Below, one piece after another: positions 19,553 to 29,424 of a stretch of 64,000 bases of DNA (position 1 is its first letter; each line of letters starts with the position of its first letter). The notes below the pieces were generated by a model. It saw only the letters and a program-made list of their open reading frames with translations, ran no database searches and was not told the origin of the DNA. The translations under genes and the position numbers were made by a program. The DNA is from Nocardioides humi (lineage in GTDB: Bacteria; Actinomycetota; Actinomycetes; Propionibacteriales; Nocardioidaceae), in NCBI RefSeq assembly GCF_006494775.1, contig NZ_CP041146.1:2418001-2482000 (forward strand), in the 5' to 3' direction.

Positions 19553-21017
19553 CCGACTCGCCGCTCGGCCGCCGCCCAGTCGGTGCCGTCGCGCGGCTCG
19601 AACCGGCGGACGTCGTACGAGCGCCGGACGAGGTCGCGCATCGCCGACAGGTCCGGGAGGTCGGCGCCGAGGGCGCGGCCCTGGACGAGGACGTTGCCGA
19701 GGGCGGCCGCCTCGACCGGGCCGGCGAGGACCGGCAGGCCGCAGGCGTCGGCGGTGAGCTGGCAGAGGAGCTCGTTCTGCGAGCCGCCGCCGACGACGTG
19801 GACGACCTCGGGCGAGGTCCCGGCGAGGGTGGCGGCCGTGCGGACGTGGCGGCGGTAGGCGACGGCGAGGCTGTCGACGATGCAGCGGGTGATCGCGACC
19901 GGGGAGTGCGGGACTGTCTCGCCGGCTTCCGCGGCCAGCGCGGCGATCCGCTCGGGCATCGGGTCGGCGGCCGTGCTCGGGGCGAGCAGTCGTGGGTCGT
20001 TGATGTCGACGACCGTGCGGAGCGGCGCGAACTCCGCCGCGGCGGCGATCAGCGAGCGCAGCTCGACGTCGGCGTAGCGGCGCTCGCTCCACGACCGCAG
20101 CGACTCCGAGAGGACCCACAGGCCCATCACGTTCTTGAGGAAGCGCACGGTGCCGTCGACGCCCAGCTCGTTGGTGAAGTCGGCCTCGCGCGCGGCCTCG
20201 GTGAGCACGGGGGCGTCCAGCTCCAGGCCGACCAGCGACCAGGTGCCGGAGGAGATGTAGGCGAAGTCGCCGCCGCTCGCGGGCACGCCGACGACGGCCG
20301 AGGCGGTGTCGTGCGAGCCCACCGCCACCACGGGTACGTCGGCGCCGACGCCGACCTCGCGGGCGACCTCGGGCAGCAGGGGGCCGAGCAGGGAGCCCGG
20401 GTCGCGCAGGGGCGGCAGGATCCCCCACGGGAGGCCGAGGTCGCGGCACAGGTCGACCGCCCAGGCGCCGGCGCGGACGTCGTACAGCTGGGTGGTGGAG
20501 GCGTTGGTGCGCTCCGCGCCGACGGCGCCGGTGAGCCAGTACCCGAGCAGGTCCGGCAGCAGCAACAGGGTCTCGGCGGACTCCAGCGCGGCGGTGCCGC
20601 GGGCGGCGACCAGCTGGTAGAGCGTGTTGAACGGCAGCTGCTGGATGCCGGTGGTGGCATAGAGCGCGGGCGCGCCGATCTCGGCGACCACCTTCTCGGC
20701 GATCCCGTCGACTCGCGCGTCGCGGTGGCTGAAGACCTGGCCGAGGAGCAGGCCGTCGCGGTCGAGCAGCCCGTAGTCGATCGCCCAGGAGTCGATGCCG
20801 ATGCCGTGCAGCGGGCCGGTGCGGGCGACCTCGCGGATGCCGGCCAGGGTCTCGCGGTGGATGCCGAGGACGTCCCAGAACAGCGACCCCCGGGCCCGCA
20901 CCGCCCGTTGGGGAAGCGGTGCAGCTCGTTGATCTCGACCCGGTCGGCGCCGATCCGGCCGGACATCACCCGGCCGGACGTGGCGCCGAGGTCGACCGCG
21001 GCGACCCGCACCGTCAT
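19549..21017 (-). CDS. rhaB: L-rhamnulokinase (apparent frame break)
   Basis: With one base restored this is a 489-residue FGGY-family kinase that phosphorylates L-rhamnulose at O-1. The N-terminal phosphate-binding loop is VDLGATSGRVM near residues 8-18. The RhaB-type segments DSWAIDYGLLD, SHDTASAVVGVP, ISSGTWSLVG and VHVVGGGSQNELLCQ are in order. The frame breaks at the run 20904-20906 near residue 38; the readings LHRFPNG and RARGSLFWDVLGI are contiguous in rhamnulokinases. The ATG at 21017 overlaps the rhaEW stop by four bases. In this pathway the kinase acts between RhaI and RhaEW. Confidence 0.93.
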
Positions 21018-23050
21018 CGCAGGAACGCTGCGGCCACCCCGGCGTCGACCGGGATGTGCAGGCCGGTGGTGTGGGTCAGCTCCGGGCCGCAGAGCACGAA
21101 CACCGCGTTGGCGATGTGGTCGGGCAGCACCTCGCGCTTGAGGATCGTGCGCTGGGCGTAGAACTTCCCGAGGTCCTTCTCCTCGACGCCGTAGACGGCG
21201 GCGCGGTTGGCGCCCCAGCCGCTGGCGAAGATGCCGGAGCCCTGGACGACGCCGTCGGGGTTCACGCCGTTGACCTTGATGCCGTGCTCGCCGAGCTCGG
21301 CCGCCAACAGCCGGACCTGGTGGGCCTGGTCGGCCTTCGCGGCGCCGTACGCGACGTTGTTGGGCCCGGCGAAGATCGAGTTCTTGCTGGAGATGTAGAC
21401 GATGTCGCCGCCCATCCGCTGCTCGATCATCACCTTCGCGGTCGCCTGGGCGACGAGGAAGGAGCCCTTGGCCATCACGTCGTGCTGGAGGTCCCAGTCC
21501 TGCTCGGTGGTCTCCAGCAGCGAGCGGGACAGCGAGAGGCCGGCGTTGTTGACGACCAGGTCCACGCCGCCGAAGGCGAGCACCGCGGCATCGACAGCCG
21601 CCTGCACGGCCTCGGCACTCGACACGTCGACCCGGACGCCGACGGCGACGTCGCTGCCGCCTAGCTCCACGGCCGCCTCCTGCGCCCTCTCCAGCGACAG
21701 GTCGGCGATCACGACGCAGGCACCCTCGGCGGCGAGCTTGGCCGCGGTGGCCCTGCCGATGCCGGAGGCGGCGCCGGTGACGAGCGCGACCCGCGTGGCG
21801 AGCGGCTTCGGCTTCGGCATCCGCTGGAGCTTGGCCTCCTCGAGCGCCCAGTACTCGATGCGGAACTTCTCCGCCTCGTCGATCGGGGCGTACGTCGACA
21901 GGCCCTCCGCGCCGCGCATCACGTTGATCGCGTTGACGTAGAACTCACCGGCCACGCGGGCGGTCTGCTTGTCCTTGCCGAAGCTGAACATGCCGACGCC
22001 CGGCACCAGCACGATGAGCGGGTCCTTGCCGCGGATGGCCGGCGACTCGGGGGTGGCGTGCCGGTCGTAGTACGCCTGGTAGTCCTCGCGGTACGCCGCG
22101 GCCAGCTCGTGCAGCCGGGCGATGCTGTCCTCGACCGAGGCGCTCGGGGGGAGGTCGAGGACGAGCGGCTTCACCTTGGTGCGCAGGAAGTGGTCCGGGC
22201 AGGAGGTGCCGAGCGCAGCGAGCCGCGGGTGCTCCGAGGAGGCGAGGAAGTCCAGCACCACGTCGGTGTCCGTGAAGTGGCCGACCATCGGCCGGTCGGC
22301 GCTCGCGATGCCGCGGACGGTGGGGGCCAGCGCCGCGGCCCGCGCGCGGCGCTGGGCGTCCGGCAGGGCGGCGTACCCGTCGAGGGCGGGGCCGAAGGGC
22401 TCGGCCTTGCTGTGCTCGGCGATGTAGGCGGCGGCGGTGTCGATGATCCACAGCGAGTTGGCCTCGGCCTCCTCGCTGGTGTCGCCCCACGCGGTGATGC
22501 CGTGGCCGCCGAGGATGCAGCCGATCGACTGCGGGTTCTGCGCCTTGATCCCGGCGATGTCGAGGCCGAGCTGGAAGCCGGGCCGGCGCCACGGGACCCA
22601 GACGACCCTGTCGCCGTAGATCTCCTTGGTCAGCGCCTCGCCGTCGGCGGCGGTCGCGATGGCGATGCCGGAGTCGGGGTGCAGGTGGTCGACGTGCGCG
22701 GCGTCGACGAGACCGTGCATGGCGGTGTCGATCGACGGGGCGGCGCCGCCCTTGCCGTGCAGGCAGTAGTCGAACGCGGCGACCATCTCGTCCTCGCGCT
22801 CGATGCCCGGGTAGACGTCGACCAGGCTGCGCATCCGGTCGAGACGGAGCACGGCGAGGCCGGACTCGGTCAGGGTGCCGAGGTCGCCGCCGGAGCCCTT
22901 GACCCAGACCAGCTCGACGGGCTCGCCGGTGACCGGGTCGGTCTCGGTGCCCTTCGCCGAGGTGTTGCCGCCCGCGTAGTTGGTGTTCTTGGGGTCGGCG
23001 CCGAGGCGGTTGGAGCGCGCGATCAGCGCGGCTGCTGCGGGATTCGTCAT
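21014..23050 (-). CDS. rhaEW: Bifunctional rhamnulose-1-phosphate aldolase / L-lactaldehyde dehydrogenase
   Basis: This 678-residue fusion has a class II aldolase domain at about residues 1-420 and a short-chain dehydrogenase domain at about 425-678. The dehydrogenase has GAASGIGRATA (nucleotide loop), a VNNAG motif and the YGAAKA active-site Tyr/Lys. The aldolase half splits rhamnulose-1-phosphate into DHAP and L-lactaldehyde, and the dehydrogenase half oxidises the lactaldehyde to L-lactate. This fused form is the known variant of rhamnose catabolism in many non-enteric bacteria. It explains why a lutABC operon lies nearby. The ATG at 23050 gives the conserved start MTNPAAAALIARSN; rhaI ends 8 bases upstream. 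Confidence 0.95.
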   Translation of the reverse strand: MTNPAAAALIARSNRLGADPKNTNYAGGNTSAKGTETDPVTGEPVELVWVKGSGGDLGTLTESGLAVLRLDRMRSLVDVYPGIEREDEMVAAFDYCLHGKGGAAPSIDTAMHGLVDAAHVDHLHPDSGIAIATAADGEALTKEIYGDRVVWVPWRRPGFQLGLDIAGIKAQNPQSIGCILGGHGITAWGDTSEEAEANSLWIIDTAAAYIAEHSKAEPFGPALDGYAALPDAQRRARAAALAPTVRGIASADRPMVGHFTDTDVVLDFLASSEHPRLAALGTSCPDHFLRTKVKPLVLDLPPSASVEDSIARLHELAAAYREDYQAYYDRHATPESPAIRGKDPLIVLVPGVGMFSFGKDKQTARVAGEFYVNAINVMRGAEGLSTYAPIDEAEKFRIEYWALEEAKLQRMPKPKPLATRVALVTGAASGIGRATAAKLAAEGACVVIADLSLERAQEAAVELGGSDVAVGVRVDVSSAEAVQAAVDAAVLAFGGVDLVVNNAGLSLSRSLLETTEQDWDLQHDVMAKGSFLVAQATAKVMIEQRMGGDIVYISSKNSIFAGPNNVAYGAAKADQAHQVRLLAAELGEHGIKVNGVNPDGVVQGSGIFASGWGANRAAVYGVEEKDLGKFYAQRTILKREVLPDHIANAVFVLCGPELTHTTGLHIPVDAGVAAAFLR

Positions 23051-23058
23051 CGTCTCTC

Positions 23059-24237
23059 TCAGTTCCACGAAAGCTGGGTGCCGCCGACGCGGGCGGCCTC
23101 GATCTGCGCCTGGTAGCCGGACTCGGCGTACGCGCGCATCGGGTCGGCCGGCAGGCCGCGCTCCTCGCGCCAGGCGGCGAGGTCGGCGCGGACGTCGGTG
23201 TAGAAGGCGTCCATCAGCACGCCGTGCGCGCCGAGCACGTCGCCGGCGGACTGCGCGGCGTCGAGCGCCTCCCGGTCGACGAGCAGCGCGCGGGCAGTCA
23301 TCTCCTGCACGTTGAGCACGGAGCGGATCTGCCCGGGGATCTTGTCCTCGATGTTGTGGCACTGGTCGAGCATGAACGCGACGTCGCTGTGCCCGTCGGG
23401 GTTGGCCGGGCCGTAGCCGCCGCCGCGGATCACCTCGAAGAGGATGCGGAACAGCTGGAACGGGTCGGCCGCGCCGACGATCAGGTCGTCGTCCGCGTAG
23501 AAGCGCGAGTTGAAGTCGAAGGAGCCGAGCCTCCCGAGCCGCAGCAGCTGCATCACGATGAACTCGATGTTCGTGCCCGGGGCGTGGTGGCCGGTGTCGA
23601 GGCAGACCATGGCCCGCTCGCCGAGGGCCGCGACCTGGGCGTACGACGTGCCCCAGTCCGGGACGTCGGTGTGGTAGAACGCCGGCTCGAAGAACTTGTA
23701 CTCCAGCACCAGCCGCTGCTCCTCGCCGAGCCGGCCGTAGATCGTCGCGAGCGACTCGGCGAGCCGGTCCTGCCGGCCGCGCAGGTCGGTCTGGCCGGGG
23801 TAGTTGCTGCCGTCGGCGAGCCAGATCTTGAGGTCCCGGGAGCCGGTCGCGGCCATCACGTCGATGCACTCGAAGTGGTGGTCGATCGCCTTCTGCCGGA
23901 CCTTCGGGTCGAGGTGGGCGAGCGAGCCCAGCTTGTAGTCGTCGTCCTGGAAGGTGTTGGAGTTGACCGTGCCGAGTCGCACGCCCTGCTCGACGGCGTA
24001 CGACGCGAGCGCGGCGTAGTCGTCGACCTTGTCCCACGGGATGTGGAGGGCGACGGTCGGCGCGAGGCCGGTCAGCCGGTGCACCTGGGCAGCGTCGGCG
24101 ATCTTCTCCTCGACGCTGCGCGGGGTCCCCGCGCTGCCGAAGACCTTGAAGCGGGTGCCGGAGTTGCCGAACGCCCACGAAGGGAGCTCGATGGCCTGGC
24201 CGTCGAGCTGGGCCGCGATGGCGGCGAAGTCGGTCAT
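23059..24237 (-). CDS. rhaI: L-rhamnose isomerase (RhaI type)
   Basis: This 392-residue protein interconverts L-rhamnose and L-rhamnulose. It belongs to the RhaI group (Pseudomonas stutzeri/Gram-positive type) rather than the E. coli RhaA group. The xylose-isomerase-like TIM barrel is marked by VALHIPWDKVDDYAAL, LKIWLADGSNYPGQ, the metal-binding region EYKFFEPAFYHTDVPDWG, CLDTGHHAPGTNIEF and DFNSRFYADDDL. The length is normal. The ATG at 24237 was chosen for the conserved N-terminus. The gene sits 2 bases after rhaM in the operon. Confidence 0.95.
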   Translation of the reverse strand: MTDFAAIAAQLDGQAIELPSWAFGNSGTRFKVFGSAGTPRSVEEKIADAAQVHRLTGLAPTVALHIPWDKVDDYAALASYAVEQGVRLGTVNSNTFQDDDYKLGSLAHLDPKVRQKAIDHHFECIDVMAATGSRDLKIWLADGSNYPGQTDLRGRQDRLAESLATIYGRLGEEQRLVLEYKFFEPAFYHTDVPDWGTSYAQVAALGERAMVCLDTGHHAPGTNIEFIVMQLLRLGRLGSFDFNSRFYADDDLIVGAADPFQLFRILFEVIRGGGYGPANPDGHSDVAFMLDQCHNIEDKIPGQIRSVLNVQEMTARALLVDREALDAAQSAGDVLGAHGVLMDAFYTDVRADLAAWREERGLPADPMRAYAESGYQAQIEAARVGGTQLSWN

Positions 24238-24239
24238 GA

Positions 24240-24590
24240 TCAGTGGCTTTCTGCGCGAGCAGCGGTCAGTTGGTCGTCGAGGTGGAAGACCTCGCGGAGC
24301 AGGACGAATCCCTCGTCGGGTGCACCCTCGAGCTGGGTGAAGTACGACGCCATCTCGGCCTGCCAGCGGGCGTTGACCTCGGTGGCGGCCATGGCGGCCC
24401 GGGCGGCGGCGAGGTCGTCGGCCTCGACGTACCCGATCAGCAGGCCGTCCTCCCGCAGGAACAGGGAGTAGTTGCGCCAGCCCGTCTCCTCGAGCGCGGC
24501 GAGCATGTCCGGCCAGACGGCGCGGTGTCGCTCGGCGTACTCCTCCATCCGGTCGGGACGGACCTGGAGACTGAAGCAGTAGCGGGGCAT
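24240..24590 (-). CDS. rhaM: L-rhamnose mutarotase
   Basis: This 116-residue protein interconverts the alpha and beta anomers of L-rhamnose so that imported sugar matches the isomerase. The family segments RYCFSLQVRPDRMEEYAERH, WRNYSLFLREDGLLIGYVE and the C-terminal EVFHLD are all present in a Dabb-like fold. The length is typical. It lies between the binding-protein gene and rhaI on the same strand with small gaps, consistent with one rha operon. Confidence 0.93.
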   Translation of the reverse strand: MPRYCFSLQVRPDRMEEYAERHRAVWPDMLAALEETGWRNYSLFLREDGLLIGYVEADDLAAARAAMAATEVNARWQAEMASYFTQLEGAPDEGFVLLREVFHLDDQLTAARAESH

Positions 24591-24636
24591 GGGTCACCCT
24601 CCTCCCTGTTCCCGCGGTCGTGGCGGGTCCGGCGAC

Positions 24637-25662
24637 TCAGAAGTGGAAGTCGTCGATGTTGTCGGCGTTGAAGCGGTACGGGTCGCCGAGCAGGACGGTG
24701 CTGTCCGCGCCGACGGTGAACTCGCCCAGGTCGCCGGCCTCGAAGGTGTCGCCCTCCGCACCGGTGATGTCGCCGTCGGCGAGCGCCTTGCCGGCGTACG
24801 CCGAGAGGTAGCCGAGCTCCTCGGGGTTCCAGAGCGCGAACTCGGCGACGGTGCCGTCCTTGACGTAGTCGCGCATCTGGTCCGGGGTGCCGAGGCCGGT
24901 CAGCGCGACCTTGCCCTTGGCCGACGACGTCGACAGGTAGCGGGCTGCGGCCGAGATGCCGACGGTGGTCGGCGAGATGATGCCCTTGAGGTTCGGGTGG
25001 TCGGCCAGCAGCGCCGCGGTCTTGTCGAACGAGGTCTGGTCGTCGTCGTCGCCGTAGACGGTGTCGACGAGCTTGATGTTCGGGTGGTTGGCCGCGAGGT
25101 CGGCCTTCATCAGGTCGATCCAGGCGTTCTGGTTCGTGGCGTTGGCGGCCGCCGACAGGATGGCGACCTCGCCCTCGTCGCCGATCTGCTCGGCGATGAT
25201 GTCGATCTGGACCTTCGCGATGCCCTCGGCGGTGGCCTGGTTGATGAACAGGTCGCGGCACTCGGGGTCGGTGTCGGAGTCGAAGGTGACGACCTTGGTG
25301 CCGGCGTCGCGGGCGGCGTTGAGCGAGTCGCACAGCGCCGTCGGGTCGTTGGCCGAGACGATCAGGGCGCTGACGCCCTGCGCGGCCGCGGTGTCGATGT
25401 AGGAGACCTGCGCGTCGGGGCCGGCCGTGTCGGGACCCACCTCGGCGTAGGTGCCGCCGAACTCCTTGACGGCCTTCTCGCCGCCGGCGTCGCTGGTCTC
25501 GAAGTACGGGTTGCCGAGGTTCTTCGGCAGGAAGGTGACGGTGAGGCCGTCGCCGTCGCCCGAGCCGCCGCCGTCGTCGTCGCTGCCGCAGGCGGCCAGG
25601 CCCAGGGTGGCGACCAGCGCCAGTGCTGCACCCGCAGCGAACCGCTTGGTGTTGATCCTCAT
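24637..25662 (-). CDS. rhaS: Rhamnose ABC transporter substrate-binding lipoprotein
   Basis: This 341-residue protein has a lipoprotein signal with the lipobox LAAC at residues 22-25, so it should be anchored to the outer face of the membrane. The mature part is a periplasmic-binding-protein type 1 (sugar) fold of the CUT2 class, with VTFLPKNLGNPYFETSDAGG at the start and GTPDQMRDYVKDGTVAEFALW near the C-terminal hinge. The operon position next to two permeases, an ATPase and rhaM-rhaI-rhaEW-rhaB identifies the ligand as L-rhamnose with good confidence. Confidence 0.92.
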   Translation of the reverse strand: MRINTKRFAAGAALALVATLGLAACGSDDDGGGSGDGDGLTVTFLPKNLGNPYFETSDAGGEKAVKEFGGTYAEVGPDTAGPDAQVSYIDTAAAQGVSALIVSANDPTALCDSLNAARDAGTKVVTFDSDTDPECRDLFINQATAEGIAKVQIDIIAEQIGDEGEVAILSAAANATNQNAWIDLMKADLAANHPNIKLVDTVYGDDDDQTSFDKTAALLADHPNLKGIISPTTVGISAAARYLSTSSAKGKVALTGLGTPDQMRDYVKDGTVAEFALWNPEELGYLSAYAGKALADGDITGAEGDTFEAGDLGEFTVGADSTVLLGDPYRFNADNIDDFHF

Positions 25663-26759
25663 TGAGCTACCTTTCGGGTGTGGTCGCCGTTGACCGGCGT
25701 CTTCGGTGTGGCTGCGTCGGCCACGGCCCGCCGCGGAAGCAGAGCCCGGATGCGCGGCAGGAAGTTGGAGGCGATCACCGAGCCGACCAGCAGCAGGCCG
25801 ATGATGATCTGGATGACCTCGGAGCCCTGCCCGTCGAGCTGGAGCGCCGAGTTGAGGACGGCGATGAGGAGCACGCCGGCGATGACGCCGTGCAGCGCGC
25901 CGCGGCCGCCGAAGATGGAGACGCCGCCGAGCAGCACGCCCGCGATCACCTTGAGCTCGAAGCCGGTGCCGGTGTCGGTGGCGACGGAGTTGGCCTTGAG
26001 GGCGACGTACACGCCGGCGAAGGCGGCCACGGCGCCGCTGAGCGTGAACAGGATCAGCTTGGTGCGGGCGACGTTGACGCCGGCGAAGTGGGCGGCCTCG
26101 TCGCTGAGCCCGATCTCGAAGATGCTGCGGCCGAAGCCGGTGAAGTGGAGCAGCAGGCCGAACACCACGGCCAGGACGACGATCGGGATGATGATGTTGG
26201 GGTACTGCGTGTCGCCGATCCGCTCGGTCGGCCAGCTGCGCCAGTCGCCGGGGAAGCCGGAGATCCGCTTGTCCTGGATCAGGCCCTGGGCCAGGCCGCG
26301 GTAGAGCGCCAGGCTGCCGATGGTCACCGCGAGCGAGGGCAGCCCGACGTACGCGACGAAGAAGCCGTTGAGCGCGCCGAGGGCGGCGCCGGCGGCGATC
26401 GCGACGAGGGCGGCCGTCGGCACGGACAGGTCGTGCTCGACCACGAGGACGCCGGTGATCGCCGCGCTCGCGCCGAGCGTGCTGGCGACCGACAGGTCGA
26501 TCTCTCCGGTGACGATGATCAGCGTCATCGGCAGCGCCATCAGCAGGATCGGCGCGTACTCCTTGAGCAGGTTGTAGATCGTCAGCGGCCCGTCGAAGTA
26601 CTGCACGTTGCCCATCGCGTAGACGAACACCACGACCAGGGCGAGGATCACCGCGGCCTCGCGGTTGAGGAGGAGCCGGGCCAGCAGGTTGCGGGAGTAC
26701 GACGGGTAGGTGCGGGTCGCCCGCTCGGCCTGCGGGGCGTCGGGAGTCAGGGTGCTCAT
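25659..26759 (-). CDS. rhaQ: Rhamnose ABC transporter permease
   Basis: This 366-residue protein of the CUT2 (ribose-type, RbsC-like) permease family has about 8-10 membrane helices. The characteristic segments TGEIDLSVASTLGASAAITG, GLPSLAVTIGSLALYRGLAQG and GVLLGGVSIFGGRGALHG are present. Its stop overlaps the binding-protein start by four bases, and its own start overlaps the other permease stop. The assignment of rhaQ versus rhaP between the two permeases is arbitrary; both should form one heterodimeric channel. Confidence 0.88.
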   Translation of the reverse strand: MSTLTPDAPQAERATRTYPSYSRNLLARLLLNREAAVILALVVVFVYAMGNVQYFDGPLTIYNLLKEYAPILLMALPMTLIIVTGEIDLSVASTLGASAAITGVLVVEHDLSVPTAALVAIAAGAALGALNGFFVAYVGLPSLAVTIGSLALYRGLAQGLIQDKRISGFPGDWRSWPTERIGDTQYPNIIIPIVVLAVVFGLLLHFTGFGRSIFEIGLSDEAAHFAGVNVARTKLILFTLSGAVAAFAGVYVALKANSVATDTGTGFELKVIAGVLLGGVSIFGGRGALHGVIAGVLLIAVLNSALQLDGQGSEVIQIIIGLLLVGSVIASNFLPRIRALLPRRAVADAATPKTPVNGDHTRKVAQ

Positions 26760-27787
26760 GCGTGGTCCCTCGCTTCCACGAGCTGGTGGGTGCGCCGGAT
26801 GCTCAGCACGCGGTCGAGGACGATCGAGCCGATGATCAGCGCACCGACGACGGCGCCCTGCCAGAACTCGCTGATGCCCAGGATGGGGAGCGCGCGGTTG
26901 ATGGTGACGAGGAGGAAGGCGCCGATCGCGGCGCCCCAGACGGTGCCGCTGCCGCCGAAGATCGCCACGCCGCCGATGACGACGGCCGCGACGGCCTGCA
27001 GCTCGATGCCGGACCCGGTGCCGGAGAAGGCGGTGGCGTAGCGGGCGGCGGAGAAGACGCCGGCCAGTCCCGCCAGGGCGCCGCAGAGGACGAAGGCGCC
27101 GAACACCCGGCGGGTGGCGGGCAGGCCGTAGAGGTCGGCGGCGTCGGGGTCGGACCCGATGGCGTAGAGCTCGCGGCCGCCCCGGGCGGTGTGGAGGTAG
27201 TAGCCGACGGCGGCCACCACGACGAGCGCGATGATCGTGAGCACCGGGATGGTCAGCACCTGCTGCGTGCCGAGCCTCTCGAAGTGCGCCGGGTAGTCCT
27301 GGGCGTTCATCCGCTTGCTGCCGACCTCGTGGGTGAGCGCGCCGCGCAGGACGTACATCGTGCCGAGCGTGATCACCAGGGCCGGCACCTTGAACAGCGC
27401 GACCAGCAGCCCGTTGACCGCGCCGATCGCCGCGCCGACCGCGAGGCCGGCGAGGAACACCACGATCACGGACGTGTCGGGGTTCGCGACGAAGATCTTG
27501 CCGGTGACGTATGCCGTGATGCCGAGCGTCGAGCCGACCGAGAGGTCGACATTGCGGGTCACCACCACGACCATCTGGCCGACGGCGAGGAGCAGCAGGA
27601 TCGACGGCGCCAGCAGGGTGTCGCGCCAGCCGTCGGCGCTCAGCACGAACGAGTTGCGCCGGGCCGTGGCGACCAGGATCAGCAGCGCGAGCACGATGAC
27701 GATCGCGAGCTCGCGGGAGTGGAGCAGGGTGTGGACGGCGCGGGCGGCCGGGCTCTGCCGCGACGGGGCCAGCGTGGAGGTGCTCAT
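26756..27787 (-). CDS. rhaP: Rhamnose ABC transporter permease
   Basis: This 343-residue CUT2-type permease is paralogous to its downstream neighbour. The conserved segments include TRNVDLSVGSTLGITAYVTG, VPALVITLGTMYVLRGALTHE and AAVVIGGVAIFGGSGTVWGA. The first 30 residues are cytoplasmic and the rest is membrane helices. The ATG at 27787 overlaps the stop of the ATPase gene by four bases. The two permeases and the twin-domain ATPase make a complete CUT2 importer. Confidence 0.88.
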   Translation of the reverse strand: MSTSTLAPSRQSPAARAVHTLLHSRELAIVIVLALLILVATARRNSFVLSADGWRDTLLAPSILLLLAVGQMVVVVTRNVDLSVGSTLGITAYVTGKIFVANPDTSVIVVFLAGLAVGAAIGAVNGLLVALFKVPALVITLGTMYVLRGALTHEVGSKRMNAQDYPAHFERLGTQQVLTIPVLTIIALVVVAAVGYYLHTARGGRELYAIGSDPDAADLYGLPATRRVFGAFVLCGALAGLAGVFSAARYATAFSGTGSGIELQAVAAVVIGGVAIFGGSGTVWGAAIGAFLLVTINRALPILGISEFWQGAVVGALIIGSIVLDRVLSIRRTHQLVEARDHA

Positions 27788-29319
27788 GCTGCGGGCTCCT
27801 TCGTCGCGCCGTCGGCGGACCGGGTGGCGGCGGCCATGACGTTCTCGGGGGTGGCCTCGTCGCGCGCGATGTCGGCGGTGATCCGGCCCTCGCAGACGAC
27901 GAGCACCCGGTCGGCCATGCCGAGGACCTCGGGGAGCTCGGAGGAGATCATCAGGATCGCCAGGCCCTGGCCGGCGAGGTCGGACAGCAGCCGGTGGACC
28001 TCGGCCTTGGTGCCGACGTCGATGCCGCGGGTCGGCTCGTCGATGATGAGGAGCCGCGGGTCGGTCGCGAGCCACTTGGCGATGACGACCTTCTGCTGGT
28101 TGCCGCCACTCATCGTGGCGGCGCGCATGTCGAGGGCGCTGGTCTTGACCTGGAGCGTCGCGGCCCAGGGGCCGGCCGCCCGGTTCTCGGCGCGTGCGGT
28201 GAGCAGGCCGGCGCGGCTGAGGCCGCCGCGGATGACGGAGGCGATATTGCGGGCGACCGAGCCCTCGATGACCAGGCCCTGGTGGCGGCGGTCCTCGGGG
28301 ACGAAGGCCATGCCGGCGCGGATCGCCCGGCGGGGGCTGCCCTTCGGGATCGCCCGGCCGCCGAGGGTGACCCGCCCCTCGTCGTACCCGTCGACGCCGA
28401 AGACGGCCCGGGCGATCTCGCTGCGGCCGGCGCCGACCAGCCCGGCGAGGCCGACGATCTCGCCGGCGCGGACCTGGAAGGAGACGTCGTGGAACTCGCC
28501 GGTCGAGCTGAGCCCCTCGACGTCGAGGACCACGTCGCCGACGGGCGCGGGGGTCTTCGGGAAGAGCTCGGCGACCTCGCGGCCGACCATCCTCGCGACG
28601 ATCTCGGACTCGGTGGTCTCGGCGACGCGGGCGGTGGAGACGTAGGCGCCGTCGCGCATCACGGTGACGGTGTCGCACAGGTCGAAGACCTCGTCGAAGC
28701 GGTGGGAGATGAAGACCAGGGCGCGGCCCTCGTCGCGCAGGCTCCGGGCGACGGCGAACAGCCGGGCGACCTCGTTGCCGCTGAGCGCCGCGGTGGGCTC
28801 GTCCATCACGAGCAGCTTCGCGTCGAGCGAGATGGCCTTGGCGATCTCGATGAGCTGCTGGTCGGCGATGGACAGGCCGTTGGCGACCCGGCGGGGGTCG
28901 ATGCTCACGCCGAGGCGGGCGAAGAGGGCGTGCGACTCGTCGTACATCCGGGTCCGGTCGATGCGCCGGCCGCGGCCGAGCGGGTGGCGGCCCATGAAGA
29001 TGTTCTCGGCCACCGAGAGGTCGGGGAAGAGGGTGGGCTCCTGGTAGATGACGGCGACGCCCGCGGCCTTGGACTCGGCGGTCGAGCCGAAGTCGACCGG
29101 CTCGCCGAGGAGGCGGAACTCGCCGGCGTCGCGGCGATGCACGCCCGCGACGATCTTGACCAGCGTGGACTTGCCCGCGCCGTTCTCGCCGACCAGCGCG
29201 TGGATCGAGCCCGGCAGCACCTCGAGGGTCCCCGAGCGCAGCGCGGCGACGGCGCCGAACGACTTGGCGACATCACGCAGCTCGAGGGTCGGCGCGGGGC
29301 GCTCCTCGTGGTCGGACAT
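27784..29319 (-). CDS. rhaT: Rhamnose ABC transporter ATP-binding protein (twin NBD)
   Basis: This 511-residue protein has two nucleotide-binding domains, as in CUT2 sugar importers such as RbsA. The first has a normal Walker A (GENGAGKST). The second has the degenerate Walker A (GLVGAGRSE) usual in this class and the signature MSGGNQQKV. The Walker B LLIIDEPTRGID lies near residue 425. The ATG at 29319 is preceded by AAGAGGAG at an ideal distance; upstream in-frame starts lack this. It is the first gene of the rha operon. An inverted repeat, ATTGAAA-GG-TTTCAAT, lies 28 bases upstream and is a likely operator. Confidence 0.9.
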   Translation of the reverse strand: MSDHEERPAPTLELRDVAKSFGAVAALRSGTLEVLPGSIHALVGENGAGKSTLVKIVAGVHRRDAGEFRLLGEPVDFGSTAESKAAGVAVIYQEPTLFPDLSVAENIFMGRHPLGRGRRIDRTRMYDESHALFARLGVSIDPRRVANGLSIADQQLIEIAKAISLDAKLLVMDEPTAALSGNEVARLFAVARSLRDEGRALVFISHRFDEVFDLCDTVTVMRDGAYVSTARVAETTESEIVARMVGREVAELFPKTPAPVGDVVLDVEGLSSTGEFHDVSFQVRAGEIVGLAGLVGAGRSEIARAVFGVDGYDEGRVTLGGRAIPKGSPRRAIRAGMAFVPEDRRHQGLVIEGSVARNIASVIRGGLSRAGLLTARAENRAAGPWAATLQVKTSALDMRAATMSGGNQQKVVIAKWLATDPRLLIIDEPTRGIDVGTKAEVHRLLSDLAGQGLAILMISSELPEVLGMADRVLVVCEGRITADIARDEATPENVMAAATRSADGATKEPAA

Positions 29320-29346
29320 CTCACTCCTCTTGCTCGACATCTGCCG

Positions 29347-29362
29347 ATTGAAAGGTTTCAAT
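29347..29362. promoter_or_regulatory. Candidate LacI-family operator at the rha operon start
   Basis: ATTGAAA-GG-TTTCAAT has perfect 7-bp arms and lies 28 bases upstream of the importer ATPase start. The arms match the TTGAAA core of the sites at lutA and the rhamnosidase, although the centre is GG rather than CG. Confidence 0.65.
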
Positions 29363-29424
29363 AGCGGATGCCAGGGACATTAGGTGACTGCCGTCACAGG
29401 CGTCAAGATGTCTCCCGCAACTTT